The notes under the pieces were generated by a model. That model was not told the DNA's origin, made no database searches, and saw only the letters and a list, made by a program, of their open reading frames with translations. The position numbers and the translations under genes are program-made. From the NCBI GenBank assembly GCA_017507105.1, contig JAFWBM010000026.1:1-57910 (forward strand): a DNA stretch of 57,910 nt, read 5' to 3'. Of the stretch, positions 43,333-51,834 are shown piece by piece (positions within the stretch are counted from its first letter, which is position 1; each line of letters opens with the position of its first letter). This stretch comes from Bacteroidaceae bacterium (lineage in GTDB: Bacteria > Bacteroidota > Bacteroidia > Bacteroidales > Bacteroidaceae).

Positions 43333-43408
43333 AATGGTTATTTTTAACTATTGTATAATGTTTATTGGCTTTATACCTTTGCAAAGGTAATACTTATAAT
43401 GGTTATTT
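43331..43408. repeat. 13-base direct repeat flanking the luxR/DUF1349 intergenic palindrome
   Basis: ATAATGGTTATTT occurs at 43331-43343, overlapping the luxR-type start codon, and again at 43396-43408, just before the DUF1349 start. The centres are 65 bases apart, a possible regulator-binding pair. Confidence 0.7.
43374..43389. promoter_or_regulatory. Palindrome made of two face-to-face -7 elements
   Basis: TACCTTTGCAAAGGTA is a perfect 16-base palindrome that reads TACCTTTG, a -7 consensus box, on both strands. Forward transcription has an ATTG at 43350-43353, 20 bases upstream, as -33. The reverse strand has no good -33, so the forward promoter is better supported. Confidence 0.6.
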
Positions 43409-43411
43409 AAT

Positions 43412-44062
43412 ATGAAAAACTTTTTATTCACACTTATTTTTGGCATGACAGTTACAAGCATACCGGCACAAACTCTGGAGTGTATGCAATGGTTCAACGA
43501 GCCTGAGAGCTGGAAGATAGAGGATGGAAGAGTAACAATGGAGGTGACACCACATAGTGACTATTGGCGTATATCGCACTATGGATTTACTGTTGATGAT
43601 GCGCCATTTTTATATACTTTACGTGGAGGCGAGTTTGAGGTTAAGGTCAAGATTTCAGGAGAGTACAAAGTACGTTTCGACCAAGCAGGCCTTATGCTAA
43701 GAATTGATAAAGAGAATTATATCAAGACCGGAATAGAATTTGTCGATGGGAAATACAACCTTAGCACAGTTGTCACTCACAAAACAAGTGATTGGAGTGT
43801 TATTGAATTGGAGAAGCCGGTAGAGTACGTGTGGATTAAAGCTGTAAGAAGATTGGATGCTGTAGAGATTTTCTACTCTTTCGATGACAAAGAATATACA
43901 ATGATGCGCAACTGTTGGCTCAACGACAACACTCCTGTAATGGTTGGAATGATGGCGGCTTGCCCCGATGGTGAGGGATTCAAGGCTATATTCGAGGGAT
44001 TCAAAATAAAACACTTGCCCGACATGCGCCGCCTAAAATGGTTGGAAAACAACAAGGAATGA
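43412..44062 (+). CDS. Secreted DUF1349 (concanavalin-like) protein
   Basis: A 216-residue protein with a signal peptide (MKNFLFTLIFGMTVTSIPAQ) and a single DUF1349 domain, a beta-sandwich of the concanavalin/glucanase type (WFNEPESWKIEDGRVTMEVT, YWRISHYGFTVDDAPFLY, VRFDQAGLMLRIDKENYI). Such domains are often found with carbohydrate-active enzymes; in yeast YLR-type relatives they were linked to enolase regulation, but no catalytic role is established. It stands opposite a LuxR-type regulator that probably controls it. Not linked to the fucose genes by operon structure. Confidence 0.78.
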   Translation: MKNFLFTLIFGMTVTSIPAQTLECMQWFNEPESWKIEDGRVTMEVTPHSDYWRISHYGFTVDDAPFLYTLRGGEFEVKVKISGEYKVRFDQAGLMLRIDKENYIKTGIEFVDGKYNLSTVVTHKTSDWSVIELEKPVEYVWIKAVRRLDAVEIFYSFDDKEYTMMRNCWLNDNTPVMVGMMAACPDGEGFKAIFEGFKIKHLPDMRRLKWLENNKE

Positions 44063-44075
44063 CAAGAAATATAAA

Positions 44076-44139
44076 TGCATAGAATATCAGTTCATGAAAG
44101 ATGAGGGCCCAATCAGCCTTCATCTTTTCTTTCTATGCA
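44076..44139. terminator. Two-part hairpin between DUF1349 gene and trmO
   Basis: An inner stem (44097-44108 with 44116-44127, one G:T pair) is enclosed by an outer stem (TGCATAGAA at 44076-44084 with TTCTATGCA at 44131-44139). The outer right arm overlaps the trmO stop. A T-rich stretch follows the inner stem. Confidence 0.7.
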
Positions 44140-44825
44140 GGCTGTAGTTTCACAACATCGACAACAGTAAGTATCCTGTCTGAAACTTTAAATCGGATAT
44201 CAAACCCTCCATACGACATTCCATAGACCTTCTCTTTATCATCTTTATATTGTGGGCGCGGATCTAGTTCTAGAACCTTAATGAGAGATCGGCGCATATC
44301 CGCCGAAATTCTTTCCAATAAATTTGATGGAAAATCCACATCAAGCAACTCCCACTCATAATCGTCTACGAAGCCACTTCGTACATCCACATGAGAGTCG
44401 GCATACTCTACATATGGTTTTATATCATAAATTGGGGTCCCATCCATCAGATCGGCACCAAGTACATATATCACAGGAGCGTTTTTAGTCTCAAAATCAA
44501 TTCTCTCTATCCTAACAGAGGAAAGCCCTAATGGATTGGGACGAAAGGGGGAGCGTGTAGCAAACAGACCAACGGCCTTATTTCCACCAAGCAGAGGAGG
44601 ACGAACTGTTGCATGCCATGACTCATCGTCTTTTCTATTGGCCGAGAACTCCCATATGAGCCATATATAATCATATCCTTCAAGACCTCTCAAAGCCTCT
44701 CGCACACGATACTTGGGTTCAAATATTATATACCCGCGCAGTTCATTTATGATACCGCTTTGACGTGGGACTCCAAACTTTGTTGGAAAATGAGAATGGA
44801 AATAAGCTATTGGTTCTATTATCAT
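44133..44825 (-). CDS. trmO: tRNA (t6A37)-N6-methyltransferase TrmO (TsaA family)
   Basis: TrmO uses AdoMet to methylate N6-threonylcarbamoyladenosine at position 37 of certain tRNAs. The N-terminal ~140 residues are the TsaA/TrmO beta-barrel: PIAYFHSHFPTKFGVPRQSG, then LEGYDYIWLIWEF, the AdoMet-binding ATRSPFRPNPLGLSSVRIER and GTPIYDIKPYVEYAD. The C-terminal ~75 residues form the accessory domain seen in the E. coli protein, ending in a strand-rich segment (VYGMSYGGFDIRFKVSDRIL). The length of 230 residues fits. A -7-like TATCTTCG at 44838-44831 (reverse strand) would leave almost no leader before the ATG at 44825. Confidence 0.92.
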   Translation of the reverse strand: MIIEPIAYFHSHFPTKFGVPRQSGIINELRGYIIFEPKYRVREALRGLEGYDYIWLIWEFSANRKDDESWHATVRPPLLGGNKAVGLFATRSPFRPNPLGLSSVRIERIDFETKNAPVIYVLGADLMDGTPIYDIKPYVEYADSHVDVRSGFVDDYEWELLDVDFPSNLLERISADMRRSLIKVLELDPRPQYKDDKEKVYGMSYGGFDIRFKVSDRILTVVDVVKLQPA

Positions 44826-44991
44826 ACATGCGAAGATACAACAAATAATCAGTTAAGAAACTGTAATACTGAATAATAATTCTTTTTTGGAGGAAATAAG
44901 ATGTTTTGCCGTTATTTTTATTTAGGTATTGAATATTTTTTATAACTTGGCGCAATGTTTGAATTCTATTAACAATTTAATTAAACACTAT

Positions 44992-46767
44992 ATGAGTAAA
45001 TATCCAAAAATAGGCATCCGCCCCACTATAGATGGACGTCAAGGTGGAGTACGTGAGAGTTTGGAAGAGAAGACTATAAATCTGGCAAAGGCTGTTGCAG
45101 AACTTATTACTACAAATCTTAAGCATCCCGACGGCACTCCTGTCGAGTGTGTAATTGCAGACGGCACAATTGGCAGAGTGGCTGAAACCGCAGCATGTCA
45201 GGCAAAATTTGAGCGTGAAGGAGTTGGTGCCACAATATCAGTAACATCATGCTGGTGTTATGGTAGCGAGACTATGGATATGCATCCACATTGGCCGAAA
45301 GCCGTATGGGGTTTCAATGGAACCGAGCGTCCAGGAGCAGTATACCTTGCAGCAGTGCTGGCTGGTCATGCACAGAAAGGTCTGCCCGCATTTGGCATAT
45401 ACGGACACGATGTACAAGACCTTGCCGACAACACAATTCCTGCTGATGTTGCTGAGAAGATTTTGCGTTGGGGACGTGCTGCAGTGGCTGTAGCATCAAT
45501 GCGTGGCGAAAGTTATCTCTCTGTTGGTAGCCAATGTATGGGTATTGCCGGCAGTATTGTAGACCAAAATTTCTTCCAAGAGTATCTTGGAATGCGCAAC
45601 GAAAGTGTTGACGAGACAGAGATACTACGCCGCATGGACGAAGGCATATACGATCATGAAGAGTTTGATAAGGCAATGGCATGGACAGAGAGATACTGCA
45701 AGGTAAATGAAGGATGGGACAAGAACCGCCCCGAGAAGCAGAAAGACCGCGCAGGCAAGGATGCCGATTGGGAGTTTGTTGTAAAGATGACTCTTATCAT
45801 ACGCGACCTTATGCATGGCAATCCCAAACTACGTGAGATGGGATTTAAAGAAGAGGCCATAGGTCACAATGCTATTGCTGCAGGATTCCAAGGACAGCGT
45901 CAATGGACCGACTGGAAACCAAATGGAGACTTTACTGAAGCCCTCATGTGCAGTACATTTGATTGGAATGGTATACGCGAGGCATATGTAGTAGCAACAG
46001 AGAATGACGCTTGTAACGCTGTTGCAATGTTATTTGGAAAATTGCTTACCGGTTGCGGACAGATGTTCTCGGATGTTAGAACATATTGGTCAGCCGAAGC
46101 AGTAAAACGCGTCACAGGAAAAGAACTTACAGGTTTGGCCAAGGGAGGCATGATTCACCTTATTAACTCTGGTGCCACCACACTGGATGCAACAGGAGCA
46201 AGCAGAAATGCAGCAGGTGAGCCATGCATGAAACCGGCATGGGAGATGACAGATGCCGATGCCGAAGCTTGTCTTAAAAATACGAATTGGATGCCGGCCG
46301 ACCGAGACTATTTTCGCGGCGGAGGTTTCTCATCGAACTTCCTTTCAAAAGGCGGTATGCCTGTTACAATGAGCCGTCTGAACCTTATAAAAGGATTAGG
46401 CCCCGTACTTCAGATTGCGGAAGGCTGGACTGCAGATGTAGACCCCGAAATTCACGATGTTCTAAACATGCGTACAGACCCCACATGGCCTACTACATGG
46501 TTTGTTCCACGTCTGGATGAGAACAAGGCTCCATTCAAAGATGTATATTCAGTGATGAACTATTGGGGAGCAAATCATGGTGCAATAAGCTATGGTCACA
46601 TTGGAGCAGACCTTATAACATTGGCTTCTATGTTACGTATACCGGTTTGTATGCATAATGTACCGGAAGAAAATATTTTCCGTCCCGCAGCATGGAACGC
46701 ATTTGGAATGGATAAGGAGGGCGCCGACTACAGAGCATGTCAGAATTATGGTCCAATATATAAATAA
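44992..46767 (+). CDS. fucI: L-fucose isomerase
   Basis: FucI converts L-fucose to L-fuculose, the first step of fucose catabolism, using Mn2+. The 591-residue length (from the ATG at 44992) matches the E. coli enzyme, and identity is evident throughout: [20 protein letters not shown] at the start, [54 protein letters not shown] and [15 protein letters not shown] near the end. A longer frame from a TTG at 44929 adds 21 residues ([17 protein letters not shown]) not expected in the family, so it is rejected. It is the first gene of the fucI-fucA-fucK-fucP operon. A fucR regulator gene is not directly upstream. Confidence 0.97.
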   Translation: MSKYPKIGIRPTIDGRQGGVRESLEEKTINLAKAVAELITTNLKHPDGTPVECVIADGTIGRVAETAACQAKFEREGVGATISVTSCWCYGSETMDMHPHWPKAVWGFNGTERPGAVYLAAVLAGHAQKGLPAFGIYGHDVQDLADNTIPADVAEKILRWGRAAVAVASMRGESYLSVGSQCMGIAGSIVDQNFFQEYLGMRNESVDETEILRRMDEGIYDHEEFDKAMAWTERYCKVNEGWDKNRPEKQKDRAGKDADWEFVVKMTLIIRDLMHGNPKLREMGFKEEAIGHNAIAAGFQGQRQWTDWKPNGDFTEALMCSTFDWNGIREAYVVATENDACNAVAMLFGKLLTGCGQMFSDVRTYWSAEAVKRVTGKELTGLAKGGMIHLINSGATTLDATGASRNAAGEPCMKPAWEMTDADAEACLKNTNWMPADRDYFRGGGFSSNFLSKGGMPVTMSRLNLIKGLGPVLQIAEGWTADVDPEIHDVLNMRTDPTWPTTWFVPRLDENKAPFKDVYSVMNYWGANHGAISYGHIGADLITLASMLRIPVCMHNVPEENIFRPAAWNAFGMDKEGADYRACQNYGPIYK

Positions 46768-46776
46768 TAAGTATCT

Positions 46777-47415
46777 ATGATAACAAAAGAACATATACAG
46801 GAATTTTTATCACAGGCTCACCGTTACGGCAATGAAAAGCTGATGCTATGTAGCAGTGGTAATCTGTCGTGGCGCATTGGTGAAGAGGCACTCGTATCGG
46901 GTACAGGTTCATGGGTTCCTAATTTAAGAGAAGAAAAAGTATCCATATGCAACATCGAGAGTGGAACACCAGTCAATGGGGTTAAGCCATCAATGGAGAG
47001 CACATTTCATTTGGGTATACTCCGCTCACGCCCCGATGTGAATGTAGTTCTACATTTTCAATCGGAGTATGCAACAGCTGTCGCATGCATGAAAAACAAA
47101 CCTACAAACTTCAATGTTACAGCAGAGGTTCCATGTCATGTAGGTAAAGAGATACCGATTGTCCCCTACTACCGTCCCGGCTCACCCGAACTCGCAGCAG
47201 CGGTTGTCGAGGCTATGAGAGAACACAACTCTATCCTGCTTACGAATCATGGCCAGGTGGTATGCGGCAAGGACTTCGATCAGGTGTTTGAGCGTGCAAC
47301 ATTCTTTGAGATGGCATGTCGCATCATTGTGCAAAGCGGAGGAGACTACAGTGTACTGACTCCTGAGGAAATTGACGACCTTGAGATATACGTATTAGGT
47401 AAGAAAACAAAATAA
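46777..47415 (+). CDS. fucA: L-fuculose-1-phosphate aldolase
   Basis: A class II aldolase that splits L-fuculose-1-phosphate into dihydroxyacetone phosphate and L-lactaldehyde. At 212 residues it has the family length, with SSGNLSWRI (phosphate-binding region), PSMESTFHLGIL (the Glu acting as acid/base) and LLTNHGQVVCG (a zinc His). The position normally occupied by the HxH zinc pair reads VVLHFQSEY, so the second His is Gln here. Bacteroides homologues that I recall share this change, so it probably reflects a subfamily rather than damage. It lies nine bases after fucI and eight before fucK. Confidence 0.92.
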   Translation: MITKEHIQEFLSQAHRYGNEKLMLCSSGNLSWRIGEEALVSGTGSWVPNLREEKVSICNIESGTPVNGVKPSMESTFHLGILRSRPDVNVVLHFQSEYATAVACMKNKPTNFNVTAEVPCHVGKEIPIVPYYRPGSPELAAAVVEAMREHNSILLTNHGQVVCGKDFDQVFERATFFEMACRIIVQSGGDYSVLTPEEIDDLEIYVLGKKTK

Positions 47416-47423
47416 CACCTATA

Positions 47424-48848
47424 ATGAATAATGCATACATAGCAGTTGACTTTGGTGGTGGAAGCGGACGTCTCATAGCCGGTTCCATCACTGAAGGCAA
47501 ATTGCAACTTGAAGAGATATATCGTTTCGGCAACCGACAAATAAAACTAGGCAATCATCTATATTGGGACTTTCTATCACTTTTTCAAGAGATGAAGAAC
47601 GGACTCAAGATTGCTGCACAGAAAGGATATAATGTCAAGAGTATCGGCATTGACACATGGGGAGTTGACTTTGGTTTTATTGACAAGAAAGGGAATTTAC
47701 TTGGCAACCCTGTCTGCTATAGAGACAGTCGTACAGAAGGAATACCCGAAGAGGTCTTCTCTTTAATAGACAGGAAAGAGCATTATGCCGAGACAGGAAC
47801 ACAGGTAATAAATATCAATACCCTCTTTCAACTATACAGTATGAAGAAAGAGAATGACCCTCTATTATCTGTTGCCGACAAGATACTCTTCATGCCCGAC
47901 CTTTTCAGTTATTTCCTGACAGGAACAGCCAACAACGAATATAGTATTGCATCCACATCAGAACTATTGGATGCAAAGAAACGAAATTGGTCATATAGCC
48001 TGATTGACAAATTAGGATTACCACGCCATCTCTTCGGAGATATTGTAATGCCGGGTACAATTCGTGGTAAATTAAAGAGAGAGATTGCAGAAGAGACCGG
48101 ACTAGGCGAGATTGATGTGATTGCCGTTGGCTCACACGATACAGCCAGTGCTGTATTTGCAGTACCTTCAATACAGAAAGCGACAGCTTTTCTAAGTTCC
48201 GGAACATGGTCGCTATTAGGTACAGAGGTAGATGAGCCTGTATTGACAGAAGAGGCGCGCCTTTGTGGACTCACCAACGAAGGAAGTGTTGGAGGTAAGA
48301 TACGTCTGTTACAGAATATAACCGGCCTGTGGTTTATCCAACGTCTCTTTGCCGAATGGCAAGAACGTGGCGAGAGAACCGATTATAATGAAATAATAGA
48401 GGAGGCGAAGAACTCGCCGATACGTTCAGTAGTCCCTGTTGATGATGAGCTATTTACAAACCCTGCTAGCATGGAAAAAGCAATAATGGAGTATTGCGAG
48501 AAGCACAACATGCAGATACCATGTTCTAAAGGAGATTTCATGCGCTGTATTACAGAATCATTAGCATTCCGCTACAAACAAGGCATTGAGCAGATTAACA
48601 GATGTATACCTGAACCAATAAAACAATTGCATATAATTGGTGGCGGTAGTCAGAATGGATTACTAAACCAATTGACAGCAAATGCAATTGGTATTCCAGT
48701 ATCTGCAGGTCCTGTAGAGGCTACAGCAATCGGTAATATACTTATGCAAGTAAATGCTATGGGAGAAATCAACGACATAAAAGAACTGAAAAAAATTATA
48801 ATTAACAGTGTGGAACCAAAATTGTACACACCAAACAACGCATTATGA
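47424..48848 (+). CDS. fucK: L-fuculokinase (rhamnulokinase-like FGGY kinase)
   Basis: An FGGY-family sugar kinase of 474 residues. VDFGGGSGRLIAG is the N-terminal phosphate loop, SIGIDTWGVDFGFIDKKG the substrate-binding region, VGSHDTASAVFAVPS and FLSSGTWSLLGTE the hinge, and HIIGGGSQNGLLNQLTANAI the C-terminal ATP site. The sequence is closer to rhamnulokinase (RhaB) than to E. coli FucK, but its position between fucA and fucP with no rhamnose genes argues for L-fuculose as substrate, as in Bacteroides fucose operons. Its stop overlaps fucP by four bases. Confidence 0.88.
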   Translation: MNNAYIAVDFGGGSGRLIAGSITEGKLQLEEIYRFGNRQIKLGNHLYWDFLSLFQEMKNGLKIAAQKGYNVKSIGIDTWGVDFGFIDKKGNLLGNPVCYRDSRTEGIPEEVFSLIDRKEHYAETGTQVININTLFQLYSMKKENDPLLSVADKILFMPDLFSYFLTGTANNEYSIASTSELLDAKKRNWSYSLIDKLGLPRHLFGDIVMPGTIRGKLKREIAEETGLGEIDVIAVGSHDTASAVFAVPSIQKATAFLSSGTWSLLGTEVDEPVLTEEARLCGLTNEGSVGGKIRLLQNITGLWFIQRLFAEWQERGERTDYNEIIEEAKNSPIRSVVPVDDELFTNPASMEKAIMEYCEKHNMQIPCSKGDFMRCITESLAFRYKQGIEQINRCIPEPIKQLHIIGGGSQNGLLNQLTANAIGIPVSAGPVEATAIGNILMQVNAMGEINDIKELKKIIINSVEPKLYTPNNAL

Positions 48849-50158
48849 GTAAAACAAAAAATGAATCAATCATCAGCAAAGATGGAGTAAGTTATCTTAT
48901 CCCGTTTATTCTTATTACTTCTTGCTTTGCGCTTTGGGGATTTGCCAACGACATTACCAATCCTATGGTAAAGGCTTTCTCCAAAATTTTCCGCATGAGT
49001 GTAACTGACGGTGCTTTAGTACAGGTAGCTTTTTATGGCGGTTATTTTGCAATGGCGTTCCCTGCAGCAATGTTCATCAGAAGATACTCATATAAAGCGG
49101 GTATACTTTTGGGATTAGGACTTTATGCCGTTGGAGCATTACTGTTTTTCCCTGCAAAAATGACAGGAGAATACTATCCGTTCCTTTTGGCATATTTTAT
49201 TCTAACCTGCGGGCTTTCATTCCTTGAAACAAGTGCCAACCCTTACATTCTGACTATGGGTACAGAGGAGACAGCCACTCGTCGACTCAACCTTGCCCAA
49301 TCGTTTAACCCTATGGGCTCACTGCTCGGCATGTATGTAGCAATGAACTTCATACAGGCCAAACTTAACCCGATGGATACTGAAGAACGCGCGACATTAT
49401 CGGGAGAAGAATTTGAAATCCTGAAACAATCGGATTTGAGCGTACTCATTGGACCTTACCTTGCAATAGGTCTTGTCATAATTGCCATTTTTCTGATAAT
49501 ACTATTTGTAAAGATGCCAAAAAATGGTGACAAGTCAAAGGATATAAATTTCATACCTACACTAAAACGCATCTTTAGAGTAGCACACTACCGCGAAGGT
49601 GTCATTGCACAGTTCTTCTATGTAGGTGCGCAGATTATGTGTTGGACATTTATTATACAATATGGAACAAGGCTATTCATGGAAGGTGGCATGGATGAAA
49701 AAGCTGCAGAGGTTCTTTCGCAAAGATATAATATCATTGCCATGATTATCTTCTGTTGCAGCCGTTTTATATGCACTTTCATCCTTAGATATCTTAACTC
49801 GGGAATGCTTCTTGCAATCTTAGCTGTAGCGGCATGCTGTTTCACAAGCGGAGTAATTCTACTACAAAACATATGGGGATTATATTGCCTTGTAGCTGTT
49901 TCGGCATGTATGTCGCTAATGTTTCCAACCATATACGGAATTGCACTTTCCGGAATGGGAGATGATGCAAAATTTGGAGCAGCCGGACTTATTATGGCCA
50001 TCCTTGGTGGTTCAGTAATGCCTCCGGTACAGGCCGCAATAATAGATATGGGGACTGTTGCAGGAGTGCCTGCTGTAAACATATCATTCATCTTGCCATT
50101 GATTTGCTTCGTTGTAATTACAGTCTACGGATACCGCTCATATATACGCAGCTTGTAG
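48845..50158 (+). CDS. fucP: L-fucose:proton symporter
   Basis: A 437-residue inner-membrane MFS transporter with 12 helices. CFALWGFANDITNPMVKAF is the hallmark N-terminal motif of FucP-type sugar/proton symporters (its Asn-Asp pair lies in the proton path), and GLSFLETSANPYIL is the second conserved region. It is the last gene of the fucose operon; the overlap with fucK (ATGA) implies coupled translation. A strong hairpin follows. Hexose transporters of the same family exist, but the operon makes fucose the likely substrate. Confidence 0.93.
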   Translation: MSKTKNESIISKDGVSYLIPFILITSCFALWGFANDITNPMVKAFSKIFRMSVTDGALVQVAFYGGYFAMAFPAAMFIRRYSYKAGILLGLGLYAVGALLFFPAKMTGEYYPFLLAYFILTCGLSFLETSANPYILTMGTEETATRRLNLAQSFNPMGSLLGMYVAMNFIQAKLNPMDTEERATLSGEEFEILKQSDLSVLIGPYLAIGLVIIAIFLIILFVKMPKNGDKSKDINFIPTLKRIFRVAHYREGVIAQFFYVGAQIMCWTFIIQYGTRLFMEGGMDEKAAEVLSQRYNIIAMIIFCCSRFICTFILRYLNSGMLLAILAVAACCFTSGVILLQNIWGLYCLVAVSACMSLMFPTIYGIALSGMGDDAKFGAAGLIMAILGGSVMPPVQAAIIDMGTVAGVPAVNISFILPLICFVVITVYGYRSYIRSL

Positions 50159-50182
50159 AAAGAAATAGACCTATTAATGTAC

Positions 50183-50220
50183 TAAGATGCTATGCTTTGG
50201 CATAGCATCTTATCTTTTTA
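50183..50220 (+). terminator. Terminator of the fucose operon
   Basis: TAAGATGCTATGC at 50183-50195 pairs perfectly with GCATAGCATCTTA at 50200-50212 around TTTG, followed by TCTTTTTA. Confidence 0.92.
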
Positions 50221-50333
50221 TATATATTATTTTGTTATTTTAGTAATTTTATCATATATTGCAGAAATTTTCAAAAGAGAGCATGTAAATATTTTACAAA
50301 ATAACGCGTCAAGCATATAACACGTAACAGATT

Positions 50334-51794
50334 ATGAAAAACGTCATTGCAATATTACTAATAATAGTATGTGCGTCTGATTATATTACCGCACAGACAA
50401 ACAATGCAATTCAATCGTCAATGGATTCGTTAAGAATGAAATTTGAACAAGATGCGGAACAATCTGTTGCTGAATTCGAGGAATATAGCAAAAAAGCACG
50501 TGAGGAGTATGAACAATACGAAGCACAGATGCGCAAAGAGTATTTCAACTATGTAGAGTCTATCAAAGGTGTATGGGGCAATGACACTATTATCGATGAC
50601 ACCAAAACAAAATGGGTTGAATATAGTGATAACTATAAAGACCGTTCTATTGTAGATTTTGAAAATGGAGAAGTATCGATAGAAGTTGCATTGCAGGATG
50701 AAGATGAAGATAATCCCGAAAAAGTAGAAGAACGTTTGACTGAAGCTATAGAGAGAGCATTAAATAGTCGTGGAACAACTTGTCCATATAGCTCTAAAGT
50801 GGATGCATCAGAACACCTTACCAAAGAGCCTATTCTGGACGGTTTGTTGGATTTATCACAATTTGACCTTAGCAGATTGCAAACAGAAGAAAAAGATGAA
50901 CAGGTAGTCAAGAATGTCCGTCCTGTACCCGTAGCACCAAAAGTAAAAAGTAAAGAACTAAACATAAAAGATACAGAAAAGGTTATACCCAAGCCACAGA
51001 ACAGAAATGGTGAGACAATGGCTAGTCTGGCTATGCAGGGTAAAGGCAAAAAAGAGATATCAGAACAACAAGAAAAAGCACGCCAGCTAGAGCAGAAGAA
51101 TAATGAGAGAGCAAAAGCTATTGCCAAGCAGAAGAATTACAACACAAGAGATCTAGCCAAAGCTATTGCTAAACAAAGCGTAAAGAAAACCACTCAGGTA
51201 AAGGGAGATGACGGAAAGAAGCGTACAGTTGTTGCAATAGAGATGAGCCTTGTTACTGACAACCTATCGAAGAATGCAGCACTATATAAGGACTACATAG
51301 CAAAATACTCTCAGACATTCCAAATAGAGCAGCCGTTAATCTATGCTGTTATGGAACAAGAATCACGTTTTAATCCCGAAGCCACAAGTTGGGTCCCTGC
51401 ATATGGCTTAATGCAATTGGTACCTAAATCGGGAGGATTCGATGCTTACAGATATGTATACAAGCGTGAATGGGCTCCATCAAAGAGCTACTTGTATGTA
51501 CCTCACCAAAATATTGAATTAGGAACTGCATATCTTAGAATATTGATGAACCAATTTGCATCAGTAACTGATCCAGATTGTCGTCGACTATGCGTGATAG
51601 CCAGTTACAACACTGGTGCAGGAAATGTGAGCAGAGCATTTACAGGAAACACAAATATAAAGAAAGCAATTCCTCTTATAAACAAATATAATTACACCCA
51701 ATTGTACAACCACCTTACCACAAATCTCAATACAGAAGAGGCGCGTAACTATGTAAGCGGTGTAAGCAAACGTAGAGAGAAGTATTTGAAATAG
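50334..51794 (+). CDS. MltC-like lytic transglycosylase
   Basis: A 486-residue protein with a signal peptide (through YITAQT), an N-terminal domain (~25-170) resembling that of murein transglycosylase MltC (EFEEYSKKAREEYEQYEAQM, then GVWGNDTIIDDTKTKWVEYS), a low-complexity Lys/Glu/Gln linker (~210-290) and a C-terminal SLT domain (~325-480). The catalytic Glu is in VMEQESRFNP, with AYGLMQLVP and ASYNTGAGN as the other SLT motifs. It would cut peptidoglycan in the periplasm with formation of 1,6-anhydro ends. Unlike E. coli MltC I see no lipobox. It ends 40 bases before the zinc-ribbon peptidase gene, so it may share a transcript with the zinc-ribbon cluster. Confidence 0.9.
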   Translation: MKNVIAILLIIVCASDYITAQTNNAIQSSMDSLRMKFEQDAEQSVAEFEEYSKKAREEYEQYEAQMRKEYFNYVESIKGVWGNDTIIDDTKTKWVEYSDNYKDRSIVDFENGEVSIEVALQDEDEDNPEKVEERLTEAIERALNSRGTTCPYSSKVDASEHLTKEPILDGLLDLSQFDLSRLQTEEKDEQVVKNVRPVPVAPKVKSKELNIKDTEKVIPKPQNRNGETMASLAMQGKGKKEISEQQEKARQLEQKNNERAKAIAKQKNYNTRDLAKAIAKQSVKKTTQVKGDDGKKRTVVAIEMSLVTDNLSKNAALYKDYIAKYSQTFQIEQPLIYAVMEQESRFNPEATSWVPAYGLMQLVPKSGGFDAYRYVYKREWAPSKSYLYVPHQNIELGTAYLRILMNQFASVTDPDCRRLCVIASYNTGAGNVSRAFTGNTNIKKAIPLINKYNYTQLYNHLTTNLNTEEARNYVSGVSKRREKYLK

Positions 51795-51834
51795 AAGGTC
51801 CCGATATTATAAAACAGATAAAACACTACAGAAT

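Noticed and set aside
42607-44062. LuxR-type regulator and DUF1349 gene as part of the fucose operon
   Set aside because: They are separated from fucI by the convergent trmO gene and a terminator, so no operon link is supported.
44929-44991. TTG start adding 21 residues to fucI
   Set aside because: The added residues do not match the family, and the ATG at 44992 begins the conserved N-terminus.
50231-50261. Possible promoter (TTTG and TATATTG) before the lytic transglycosylase
   Set aside because: The -7 match is shifted and incomplete, so it is not listed as a feature.
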